Assembly (NCBI GenBank): GCA_030789695.1
Contig: CM061136.1
Span: 129,494,648 to 129,558,647, forward strand
Source: Scilla litardierei
Taxonomy: Eukaryota; Streptophyta; Magnoliopsida; Asparagales; Asparagaceae
DNA length: 64,000 nucleotides
Reading direction: 5' to 3'
Both the position numbers and the translations under genes were made by a program. Shown piece by piece: positions 54,456 through 64,000 of this stretch. A model generated the notes under the pieces. That model was not told the origin of the DNA and did not search any database. It saw only the letters and a list, made by a program, of their open reading frames with translations. Numbering within the stretch: position 1 is the stretch's first letter; every line of letters starts with the position of its first letter.

Positions 54456-57400
54456 TCACATCTCATCCTCTCTTTCACAGGTGGACTCCCCGGGTGAGTC
54501 TCGATGCCACATCACTTTCACCAGGTTGACGACTCTGTTCCGAAGGACCTTCTGCTGACGATCAATGATTCGCATTGGTTGCTGCTCAGATGTCAGATCA
54601 GGTCGTACTGTGATCTCAGAGTGGGGAATAACATGCGTCAGGTCCCCTATATACTTGCACAGCTGAGATACGTGGAACACATCATGCACTACCTCTAAGG
54701 CTGGAGGCAGTGCAAGTCTATATGCCACTTCACCCACGCACTCCAAGAAGTCAAAAGGTCCAATGTAGCGGGGGCTAAGCTTTCCTCTCCGTCCAAAACA
54801 AATCATGCCTCTGGTAAGAAAAATATTCAAGAAAACATGGTCAACATGATGGAATTCTAAGTGTTTGTGTTTCGCATCTGCCTAGTGTTTGTACCGATCA
54901 TGTGCCACTTTAAGCTTCTCTAATGGTGCGTACAACATCTACAGCCTCAATAATCATCTCTGGTCACATCAACTCCATGTCACCCACATCATCCAACTCA
55001 AGGACGGGCGGCACTTTCTTCCATATAATGCTGCAAAAGGTGTCATACCGATATTGGCCTGATAACTGTTGTTGTATGCAAATTCCACGAGATGAAAGTG
55101 ATCTTTCCACGACCCTTTGAAATCTAACATACATGCACGCAGCATATCCTTTAAGATCTGAATAGTACTCTCTGACTGACCATCTGTCTAAGGATGATAG
55201 GCCGAGCAACAACTTAAGTGGGTTCCCAAATGATCATGTAAGCTCTTCCAGAAATATGATGTAAAACGAGTGTCACCATATAACAGAATGCTCACATGAA
55301 CTCCATGAAGCCTAACAATCTCATTCATGTACTTCTAGGCAAGCACTTCTGTGGACTAGCCAACTCTGAAGGGAATGAAATGTGCTGACTTAGTTAACCG
55401 ATCAACGATTACCCAGACACATCATTGTGCTCCGTACTTCTAGGTAGTCCAGTCACAAAATCCATCGTAATTTGATGTCTGTTCCATTCTGGGATGGATA
55501 AAGGATGTAATAAACCAGCAACATGATGATATTCAGCCTTCACCTGCTCCTGCTGGCATACCATGCACTTCGCTACACTTCCTAGCAACACTTCTCATCA
55601 TGACATACAACCAATAATGTTGCATCAGGTCCTTATACATTTTGGTCCAGCCTGGATGATTGGAATATGGGGAACTATGAGCGTCATTCAACAACTCTTC
55701 TCGAATATCTCCAGACGGCACACAAATCCTGCTGCCATATCGCAAGGATCCATCTTCATGCATTCTGAACTCTGATCTCTATCCTGCCAACACCGGACTC
55801 CTAATACTCTGCAGCTTCTCATCACTCGCCTGAGCGACCCTGATTCTATCTATTAGAGTCGACCAAATCTGCATATTCTTTAACGAGACAGTCAGCCCAG
55901 GAAAAATCACATCTATCTCCATTTCCCTGATTTCCTGTTGCAGCCTCTACTGAGTCGTGAGTGTCATTACTACTGAAAAACAACTCAGGGCATCATGTAT
56001 GACATTGACCTTCTCAGGATGCTACTGAAGGTCAATATTATAATCTGCCATCAGCTCTATCCACCGGTGCTGCCTCATGTTAAGCTCCTTCTGGGTGAAG
56101 ATATACTTCAAACTCTTATGATCTGTAAATATCTTTACATGCTCACCCAACAAAAAATACATCCACATCTTCAATGCAAAAATAACCGATGCTAACTCCA
56201 AGTCATGGGAAGGATAGTTCTTCTCGTGGTTCTTCAACTACCTGGATACATAAGCTACAACTTCGCCATGTTGATGCAATACACACTCAAGTCATCTACC
56301 TGATGCATCACAGAATACTTCAAATCCTCCCATCCGATCAGGAATAACCAAGATTGGTGCAGATGTCAATCTCTTCTTCAGCTCCTGAAAAGCTTCATCA
56401 CATGCCTTGGACCAGATGATCACCACATCCTTTCTCGTTAATTGCGTCATAGGCTCTACGATCTTTGAAAAATCCTTAATGAATCTCCAATAATAACCGG
56501 CCATCCCCAAGACGCTACGGATCTCTGTAACAGTCCGTGGAATAGGCAAGTTTTGGACAGCCGTTACTTTTTCAGGATTTACAGTGATTCCTTCTCAAGA
56601 CACCACGTGGCCTAAATAACCCACCTTGTACAGATAGAATTGACATTTGCTGAGTTTGGCGAATAATTGTTGTCGTCTCAAAGCTTTCAGGACCTTCCTC
56701 AAATGTCTAGTATGCTCATGTGCATCCTTCGAAAATATTAGGGTATCATCAAGACATACCACTACGAACTTATACAGATACTCATATAGTACTTGGTTCA
56801 TAAGGCACATGAATACTGCTGGAGCATTGATCACGCCAAATGGCATTACCAAGAACTCAAAGTGCCCATACTTAGTCTTGAATGTAGTCTTATGGATGTC
56901 CTTCCTCTTTACTCTCACATATTGGTATCATGTCTTCAAGTCCACCTTCGAGAAAATGCTCGATCCTCCGAGTTGGTCAAAAATGTCATCAATGCGGGGA
57001 AGAGGATATTTGTTCCACTGTCAACTTGTTCAATTCCTTATAATCGATGCAAATGCATAGAGTCACATCCTTCTTTGGTATCAATAATATAGCATCACCC
57101 CAAGGGGATAAGTTGGGCCGTATCCATCCCTTCTTCAACAGTTCATTCAACTGGGCACGGACTTCTTCTAGCTCTGGTGGCGCCATACGATATGGTTTCT
57201 TGGACATCGGATGGACGCCTGGTATCAAATCAATGTAAAAGTCAACGGCACGTTCTGGAGGCAATCCTATAAGATTGTCCAGAAACACATCCATGAATTC
57301 CCGCACTACCTTAGGTATCTCTGGTTCATCAACCTCCATGGCACTCACCACAGCTTCTGCGGGTCGGGCACTAAATCGTACTGGCCCCTTAGATTTGCTT

Positions 57401-57700
57401 CTGCTGATAAACTCAAACCTTGGATGATCGGGCATCTCGAACAATATCTTCCTTTAACGACAGTCAATGATGAAATATCGCCAGCCAATTCATTCCAAAG
57501 ACAACATCAAAACTTGGCATCTCGATCACCAGGAAATCTGCAAATAGCTCTCGGCTACAAATAACTACAGGACACTGAGGGTATGCAGTGGTTGTCTTCA
57601 AGATGCCACCATCAGTACTAACATTCCAATAGGTAGTCAAGGGTTTGACAGGAATGGTGTGCTAACAAATTGATAGGTTAGTACAATACCTATTATCAAT
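54456..57700 (-). pseudogene. pol pseudogene of the Tekay-like element
   Basis: Protease remnant FDVVFGMNWLA (about 57480-57515). Reverse transcriptase from 57444: [56 protein letters not shown], and GYLGHVVS, so the catalytic Asp pair is present, with Leu before it. RNase [42 protein letters not shown]. Integrase: WTKMYKDLMQHYWL and MDFVTGLPR. C-terminus: GKLSPRYIGPFDFLECVG and VHDVFHVSQLCKYIGD. Stops and shifts separate the blocks. The wording is that of the Tekay/Del branch, clearly different from the pol at 43500-46794. Confidence 0.85.
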
Positions 57701-57839
57701 GGCAGGTCTACCCGCGACTAATACAATACATATTATTAATGGCACTATGTGTAAGTAAACAAGTAATGACATATGAAAGTAATTACTTGAAAGAGATAAA
57801 ACCTAACCAGTAATCACTTCGCCAGTGGCCTCGGCCTCT

Positions 57840-58880
57840 ACTGTCGTCATAGTGAATGTATGGCGCTTCGGAGGTGGTGCTTGTGATCTGGCCTGCTAAA
57901 AGACCTTCTAAAGAGGAAGCGATGGTCTACGAGGTGCATTCCCTGCTGGGGTAGGAACAGGAGGAGCATAAACAGAAGCTGGAGGAGTTGGTGATGCTTA
58001 TCCTCTCTGCGGACAATCCCTGTCACTATGCTCCTTGGATCTACAAACCAGGCAAAGGCCTAAATGCCATCGACACTCATCCTTATGATGACCACTCTTG
58101 CCAGAGTAGTGACATACTAGACGTGGCTGCTGCTAATGTGATGCCGACCTCTTGAACTGTATCTGTTGCACAGGCTGGTGCACGTGTTTAGCTAGGGGAA
58201 AAGGTCGATGACTCATCCCTTCGGTATTAGTTGTAGGTGGTGGTGGTCGCCTCGAAGGGACAGACATGAGACGCTCCCGCTCAGCTTCCCTCTTTATGTA
58301 CTCGTACTCACGGCTATTGCAAGTATCTCCGCATGGGTCTTCAAGTTCAACCCAACCATCTTCTCCCGGAGTTTTATGTTCATGCCCTGTTGGAAACGTC
58401 GAGGTCGAGCTGCAGGAGTGGACACCATCTCCTTCGCAAATCTGCTGAGCATAAAGAACTCAACATCATACTACTCAACAGTCCTGGTGCCCTGCTTCAA
58501 ACTGATGAATCGCACCTCCAACTCCATCGAGCCTCATGAGAAAAGTATTGGGCATTGAATTGCTCCTTGAATATATCCCCGGTGATAGGATTCGTCAACC
58601 GATTCTCTGCCAACTGTAACTTTGCAATGTGCACCCAAGATTCTGTTGGGAACCCTACTGCGGTCAGGTTATCCACAGCGCTGTGTAACCACTCCTCTGC
58701 CTACAAGGGGTCTTTTCGACCAGTAAATGTAACCGGACACAGGACCTGAAACTGTTGTACCCTCCTGTGGTCTTAGGCTCCTCATGAATAGTCTAAACAA
58801 GCTCACGTATGGCCTGATCTGAGATCTGATAGACCGTATGGTTGCTCGAACCAGAGCCAAAAGTGTTCTGTGCTAGTTTT
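57840..58880 (-). pseudogene. gag pseudogene of the Tekay-like element
   Basis: A relic of the N-terminal core (RRLRPQE near 58770) is followed by VRFISLKQGTRTVEYYDVEF and MLSRFAKEMVSTPAARPRRF (about 58380-58520), the L.QG..TV.EY...F..LSRFA motif of Tekay/Del gag. The zinc knuckle CLVCRSKEHSDRDCP is near 58010-58050. Several stops break the frame. Confidence 0.75.
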
Positions 58881-59034
58881 TCCGATGCGTTTTCGGCGAT
58901 TGTAAATTCGCATGCGCCTGCGTTCACAAGACAATGTCATTTCTAATTAAGCATTTTTTATCACGATGCATCCTACTCATTCTAAACTGTTCACGAGGTT
59001 GGTTGCAAGATTCTGCATGGGCCACCAATAAAAA

Positions 59035-59066
59035 CATGATGCGACACCAGGTTGCGGGGCATGACA
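59035..59066 (-). repeat. 32-bp terminal inverted repeat, right
   Basis: Read on the minus strand: TGTCATGCCCCGCAACC, then TGGTGTCGCATCATG, differing at four positions from the left end. Directly outside is ATAAG and LINE sequence. Confidence 0.85.
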
Positions 59067-59507
59067 ATAAGACTCAGAACTGAGCTTTATTGTAACCCAA
59101 AAATGATCGAAAAACTATCAGTTATTTCTCCATAAATCTTCACATTAGTGACTGCTCTTTGTTAGATGCCTTAATTAGAGTAACATATTTTAAAGGAACC
59201 ATGTTCTTCATTAAGGCGCATCACAGAACATCACTAGGGACTCAATAGTATGTTTTTCTATGTCAATAAAGATCATATGTAAATATCTCTCCATTACTCT
59301 ATATTGCTTCAAAATCTACCTGATGAGATGGATTATTAACGTTATTGAACATCCCCGCATGAAACCAAATTAATGTTGTGACATGGTAACATTTTTTCTC
59401 AACCTAAACTCGATCACCTTCTCCCATAACTTCATGATATGACCCAATAACTTGATTACATTATAGTTAAAGTAACTTTGTATATCATATTTACTTTTAT
59501 ACAAATG

Positions 59508-60140
59508 TAAAGGTGGCAAAATGAACTTGATCCGACCCGAACCCAATCTAATTAATCGGGTATATGTAGGTACATAAATTGGTGTGGTCGAATTCGAGTT
59601 GATCCAGCTGATCCAGATAAACATCTCAATCAAGTACGAATTTGACCTGTCGACCCGGATCGACCCGAATGCTACATGTTTTAATTTAAATTTAAATTTA
59701 TATAGAAACATGGGAACACATGTTGCACTAGGAATTTTGGTGAGGGTTTTGACTTGTTTGACACAATTTTAAATGTGATATATGGTGTGATTCCCCACAT
59801 TATAATCTTTTTTCTTAATTTCAAATCTTAACTCTTAATTACATAAACAATTTGAGTGTCTTCAAGCAACATCAAGCCACTTAGCTTAGCTGGTGGGCAC
59901 TTGTTCACGTGGCCAAATGATCATGGTTTGATTCTTGTGGACATCTATATATTCAACCAAAAAATTAAAAGGAAAAAATCAATAAACTCAGGTTCAACAA
60001 GCCTAATAACCCGTTGGGTCGGATATGTGTTTTAAATTCCAAACCCAAATTTGGTCCATGTCGTGTTAGGGTATAACTCAAAACGGGTCAGGTCTAACCT
60101 GACCCAACCTGTACCTGGCATGTCATGTTTGCCACCCATG
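59508..60140. mobile_element. Non-autonomous hAT element, 633 bp, inserted in the LINE
   Basis: Flanked by the perfect 8-bp duplication TACAAATG (59500-59507, 60141-60148). The ends share GGTGGCAAA in inverted orientation (TAAAGGTGGCAAA and CATGGGTGGCAAA). Subterminal GACCCG/CGGGTC words occur on both sides (GATCCGACCCGAACCC; CGGGTCAGG, CTGACCCAACC). The interior includes a tRNA-like segment. No protein. Confidence 0.9.
59882..59935 (+). ncRNA. tRNA-derived SINE head (box A and box B)
   Basis: TAGCTTAGCTGG (59882-59893) fits the RNA polymerase III box A consensus, and GGTTTGATTCT (59925-59935) fits box B with two changes, at tRNA-like spacing. A full tRNA fold is not evident. This looks like the head of a tRNA-derived SINE caught inside the hAT element. 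Whether it is transcribed cannot be seen. Confidence 0.5.
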
Positions 60141-61870
60141 TACAAATGTACCAAAGTGCAACTCCACTCCTTTGGTAATCTATTTTATTTTTAAATTTGT
60201 TAAACAGCTTTACCAACCGTATAATAGCTACATCTTCTATGCATTTTTATACCTTAATATGAATCTCATCGTATCCACGTGCTTTTCTTAATTTCATTCG
60301 CTTTCAAGCTTATCTCAACTCATATACTTCAATTCTTCGCATAAAACTGTGATTTAGCTCTTTCGATGAAACCTCAATATATCCTATATTATAGGTATGA
60401 CTTCCATTAAAAAATTTGTCAAAGCAATCTATCCATCTACCTCTGATTTTCTTATTTTGACCAAAAATTTTGAATTTTACCTTTAATACACTTAACTGCA
60501 CACAAGTTTGCTTTTTTCCATTATTCGTGCTCGTCGAAAGATGTTCTTCTATTCATCAGCTATATCTAACTTCTTATAAGTATTGACATACATTGTGGAT
60601 CTAGCCTCCATAACTTTTTTAGCTTCCTTCTTGACTGATTTATATCATTTGAAGGCATCATCATATCTACATCTCCTATCTACATCTCCTGATATTTCTA
60701 TAGTTATCGTGTTTAGCTCTAATAGTAACATTCGCTTCCTCGTTCCAGTAAGATGTCTCTTGATGGTGCAATATCTTTAAATATACCAAGTTGTTCTATA
60801 GCTATTGTTCTAATGTAGCATGTTATTCTCATCCACATAGCACTTGCATCCCCATTAAACTCCCAGTCAACCTCCTTTAGACTCTTTCTTTAAAACTCCA
60901 TTGTGTATCATCTTTTAATTTTTACAACGTAATCATAAGATCTATCTTAGCTTGGTAACTTTTTTACCACTTCATAAGATGCATATCTAGAATTAAAGTT
61001 CTATGTTGGATAGTTACACTCTCCTAGCATTACTCTATAATCTTTACAATATTTTTTATCTACCTTTCTAGTCAAAAAAGAAATATATTTGACTAGCATT
61101 CATTCCATTTCTAAAGATTATCAAGTGCGACATCTACGGTTTTTCTACGAAACATTGACTTTTAAAATATTAATTGGATAAGAAACTGATGGAATCTCTT
61201 TTGCAAAACCAAGTGTTGGCTAATATTAAATCATAAGCAACGAAGAAGTTCAAAATGGAGTCTTATGATGTATTTCTTTTCCTGAAACCAAAGCATCTAT
61301 GCACACTCTCATAGCCTATTCTGTACTTGAGTTCACCCATAATTAAAAAAAGTTCTCCAAATGTATTCTTTGCACTATATCCTTCAAATCTATCCAAAAT
61401 TGTAATTTACTTACATTATACAATCATGTTTATGGTGGGTAAATGCCAACAATATTCATCACCTCGTCCACCAATACCAATTTAACGCGTGCATAATCAT
61501 GACGCATTTTCTTCTTCCGTCTAGTACATTCCTTTGCAATACTTTATCAATTATTATTCCAACCAATTTTGATTTCACTTCTTATCAATGTATCAAAGTT
61601 TATGACCACATTGTCTAACTACTCTAGCATTCTCACCTACCCCTTGATCAATTGAATGCATAAAATATCAATCCTCATCATAAACATAACATCAAGAAGT
61701 TCTCCTAACTTTCGTGTTAAGAGATAATATGTTCCAAGATGTTACCATAATCATTTAATTGTGGACTAACTTCTTTACACATCCCGTCCACTAGGAAGCA
61801 GGAACCTTTGCATATTTAATATCACATCCAGGTGACGATATGGCGCACCACTTACAAACCAGACTAGTGT

Positions 61871-62440
61871 GTTTTCTACAAAATTCAAAGCTTCAAGTAT
61901 GGATCTCTATGTTGCTAAAGGGGGCCAAATCCAAATAAAATCATAAATCGGCCTCCATGACATTAGAAGCGGTTAAATCTAAATAATCAAGTGTAAAACA
62001 ACACCTCGTTAAAAGGGACAACTATAAAAATCAACTACTAACGTATACATCACTAAAATGGGGCCAAATTAAGGTTCACATTGGTAGATGCAAATCCAAG
62101 ATACGGTGTAACACTCTTAAGTTGCTAAACAAAAGTGCAACTCAAGATGAAATGCAAGGTTAAAAGGTCCCTAAACTATAACAAGATTTCAAATTCAATC
62201 CAGATTAAAATCAAATCATGTTCAAGCTCGAATGGTTCCTCATCCTTAAACTAGAATGAAAATAAAAATTCAATCAATTCAAAATCAAATCAAATTCTGC
62301 TGAAGCCCGTTTTGACCACTAATTTCCTGAACTAAACAAATTTCAAATTCAATCAAGATACAAAGTCAAATCAAATTCCCTTTAAGCTCAAAATGACCAA
62401 TTTTTCCAAACTAATATCAACGTGAAGATCGAGAATTTAT
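61871..62440. repeat. Degenerate approximately 75-bp tandem repeat region
   Basis: Three imperfect copies of a unit containing TTTCAAATTCAATC(C/A)AGAT and TCAAATCAAATTC..TTAAGCTC, then TGACCA, lie at about 62185-62270, 62270-62335 and 62335-62405. The first 300 bp before them have no recognised feature. Confidence 0.55.
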
Positions 62441-62932
62441 ACCTTTAATCGTAATGTATAAAATCAAGTTGGTTCAAATATAAAATGAGGGTATGAATTT
62501 GGTGAATCTCAACAAAGAAATTGAGATAAATGGTGTTTTTTACTGTTGCATGATTTTCTTTTAATTGTTTACCATTGGTCAAAGGTTCCTCTAAAAAAGA
62601 AGAATCTAAAATATTGGACTCTTGAGTCCATTTGACTCCTTGAACTCCAATAACACAATAACCCCAGTGGACAGGTGAATTACAGAGAGATGGATCATTT
62701 TGGAGCATGCAATTCTCTTGTTCCTTACTAGCTTGAGGAATAGCAAACTTCTTAGCATATCACTACCATGTACTCTTTAAGACCCACAAGATCAAACAAT
62801 CAAGTGTTATCCAAATATTTTTTGAGTCTGGGCGTATATGATTTTTAACAATCAATCATATTAAGGGTGATAGCCACATTAAATTGAGCTTGGCTCACAT
62901 TATTTTAAGCCGATGTTTCGTTTGTTCTTCTC

Positions 62933-63175
62933 TCATTCAACCTCTTGGCAGAAAACCTGCAGTGTCCCTCTTAATATAGCCATATCAATGGTACATGGGA
63001 CTACAATTTTGGTTGGTCTGTCACCTTTCCCGGTTTTATCATAAATCCATTTTACCATTCTCATCTCTCTATTGATACTGTCTTCTTTGGCTCTTTTCTT
63101 ATCAACAATCCAAACCATATAATTTGGCCTTTTCAGCATATTGCTTATAACAATGTCCTTTTCAGCTGCCAGCAT
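62933..63175 (-). CDS. Exon-like open frame, unknown
   Basis: On the minus strand TTGTGCAATTGACAG, a good acceptor, precedes a frame of 80 residues starting MLAAEKDIVISNMLKRPNY that stays open to a TGA at 62933. The composition (KKRAKEDSINREMRMVKWIY) is protein-like and codon use is not repeat-like. REMRMVKWI..KT..GD faintly resembles the end of plant LINE reverse transcriptases (EMRMLRWM.G.T..D), but the order relative to the LINE at 59067-61870 is wrong. It could be a host exon or another LINE scrap; I cannot decide. Confidence 0.25.
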   Translation of the reverse strand: MLAAEKDIVISNMLKRPNYMVWIVDKKRAKEDSINREMRMVKWIYDKTGKGDRPTKIVVPCTIDMAILRGTLQVFCQEVE

Positions 63176-63529
63176 CTGTCAATTGCACAAAAAATGAAAG
63201 CATAACCTATGGATACTGAACAAACAAGGAAATAGCTTGTGTTCACACATGGTAAAAGAAAGATTCCAGTGACATGAGTTGGTTTTCAGTCACTATATCC
63301 ATGTCTGACATTGTGGCAGATGCATCACTTAGAAATTTGTGTGCACGCATATTAGACCGTCCTTCCCAGTTTAGATATATCCTTTTTGTATTTATAAAAC
63401 TTCTCTAACATGTGTTTCCATCATTTTCTGAGATCTCTAATGTCCCAGAACGTGAGATGTGCTTCCAGTTTCAATTTACAAAAAGATTACAAGTACAAGA
63501 ATGATCAATTGCTACGTTACATAATACAT

Positions 63530-64000
63530 TATATTAGAGATGTAACTGTTTGAATATCGTTCGGATATGTGTTTTACCATATCTGTAACCGAAATCATTT
63601 ACCAAATACAGATGCGGATATGGATCCATATCCACAAAAACAGATATGAATATCTATCAGATATGGGGTGGATATGGATAAAAGAATCATGATTGCTATA
63701 AATTATACATATCATATGTCAATGTATGGATAAAAATGCATATAATACATAGATATTCAATTATATTATTGGGTTCGGACTAATCAAGCATCAAATATAA
63801 ATGGATGTATGATCATGAATGAAAGTAATAAAGTATAAATGAGTTGTGAGTATAGTATGTTATCGGCATATCAGATATCGTATTTGTATCCAAAAAAACC
63901 TAATTTTACTATCCGAACCTATATCTGTATCTGGCCGGATTGGAAGTTTTGATATTTGTATCCGCATTTGAACGGATGCAGATGCGGATCCGATTTGGAC
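63530..64000. mobile_element. hAT-like non-autonomous element, cut by the window edge
   Basis: From AGAGATGTAACTGTTTG at about 63536 on, the sequence has repeated GGATATGG/CCATATCC words (GCGGATATGGATCCATATCC, GGTGGATATGG), an AT-rich core, and again TATCTGTATCTGG and GATGCGGATCCG at the end of the window. This is the word-rich-ends, AT-rich-core layout of the other hAT MITEs here. The right end is off the window. Confidence 0.45.

Larger units (their letters stand above)
51705..59066 (-). mobile_element. Tekay/Del-like Ty3/gypsy element inserted in a LINE, with inverted outer ends
   Basis: Minus order: short leader, gag, protease, reverse transcriptase, RNase H, integrase, then the VFHVSQL-type C-terminus, purine-rich tract, and a 2.67-kb region that looks like the 3' LTR. 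The outer flanks ATTAG (51700-51704) and ATAAG (59067-59071) match at four of five, and removing the element reconnects a LINE reading frame. The two outer ends are a 32-bp inverted repeat (51705-51736 and 59035-59066), 28 of 32 matching, and a full 5' LTR is not present. Confidence 0.75.
59067..61870 (-). pseudogene. RTE-like LINE, endonuclease and first half of reverse transcriptase
   Basis: The minus strand begins near 61750 with a decayed WNILSLNTK (the WNIRTLTGK start of plant RTE-type endonucleases). It continues with CIQLIKG, VLVDEVMNIVGIYPP, QFWIDLKDIVQ and YQPTL pieces matching an apurinic-type endonuclease, then a reverse transcriptase start GHIMKLWEKVIEFRLR and FGFMRGCS (about 59370-59450), YDLY and VPLKYVTLIK (about 59180-59300), up to the gypsy insertion at 59066. 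A hAT element (59508-60140) splits it. The 5' leader extends to about 61870. The element is full of stops. Confidence 0.75.

Overview
This is nuclear DNA from a flowering plant. The evidence is plant-type LTR retrotransposons (Athila-like with a tRNA-Asp primer site, SIRE/Maximus-like Copia, chromodomain Ty3/gypsy), an RTE-like LINE, plant hAT transposases (BED/RICESLEEPER-type and DUF659-type), and two spliced exons of a plant PHD-type homeodomain protein. No bacterial operons, CRISPR arrays or tRNA/rRNA genes were seen. The species cannot be named from the sequence. Almost all of the window is transposon in layers, most of it broken.

Layout. 1-3333: 5' end of an Athila-like element (minus) next to a gag-only remnant with its LTR. 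3293-3703: 144-bp tandem repeat. 4378-21400: two adjacent exons of a minus-strand homeodomain gene, separated by a 16.9-kb intron. That intron holds a Copia remnant, a 1.03-kb hAT-type MITE, a SIRE-like solo LTR with target duplication, a second MITE, a small solo LTR, a SIRE-like element carrying gag plus a 'putative plant transposon protein' ORF, and a truncated gypsy gag/LTR. 21771-30920: an inverted duplication of a hAT transposase gene (arms about 2.4 kb each once insertions are removed, about 100-bp spacer). Its left arm was later hit by a complete gag-only LTR element (21972-24709, TSD GTTTG) and by a hAT MITE (26240-27001, TSD GAAAATTC); the right arm preserves both empty sites. 31-40 kb: MITEs, two fold-back elements and a 4.5-kb DUF659 hAT element (34207-38684). 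40818-48974: two related chromovirus-type elements in opposite orientation, one a 1.7-kb deletion derivative and one a 5.9-kb element with gag-pol. 51345-61870: an RTE-like LINE (minus) split by a 7.36-kb Tekay/Del-like element and, separately, by a 633-bp hAT element. The end of the window enters another hAT-like element.

Three themes stand out. (1) The hAT inverted repeat has the architecture of a natural hairpin-RNA silencing locus such as maize Mu killer. (2) Several non-autonomous elements carry dense arrays of one short word near their ends (CCGATACC/CCGAAACC, ATATCGG, CGACCCG), as expected for transposase binding. (3) Two LTRs carry arrays of a palindromic word (CCGATCGG; CAGTCGACTG) directly upstream of the TATA box, and a third array (GCCGACTAG) lies upstream of the second ORF of the SIRE-like element.

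All boundaries, repeat counts and homology calls were made by eye. No alignment or database search was run.
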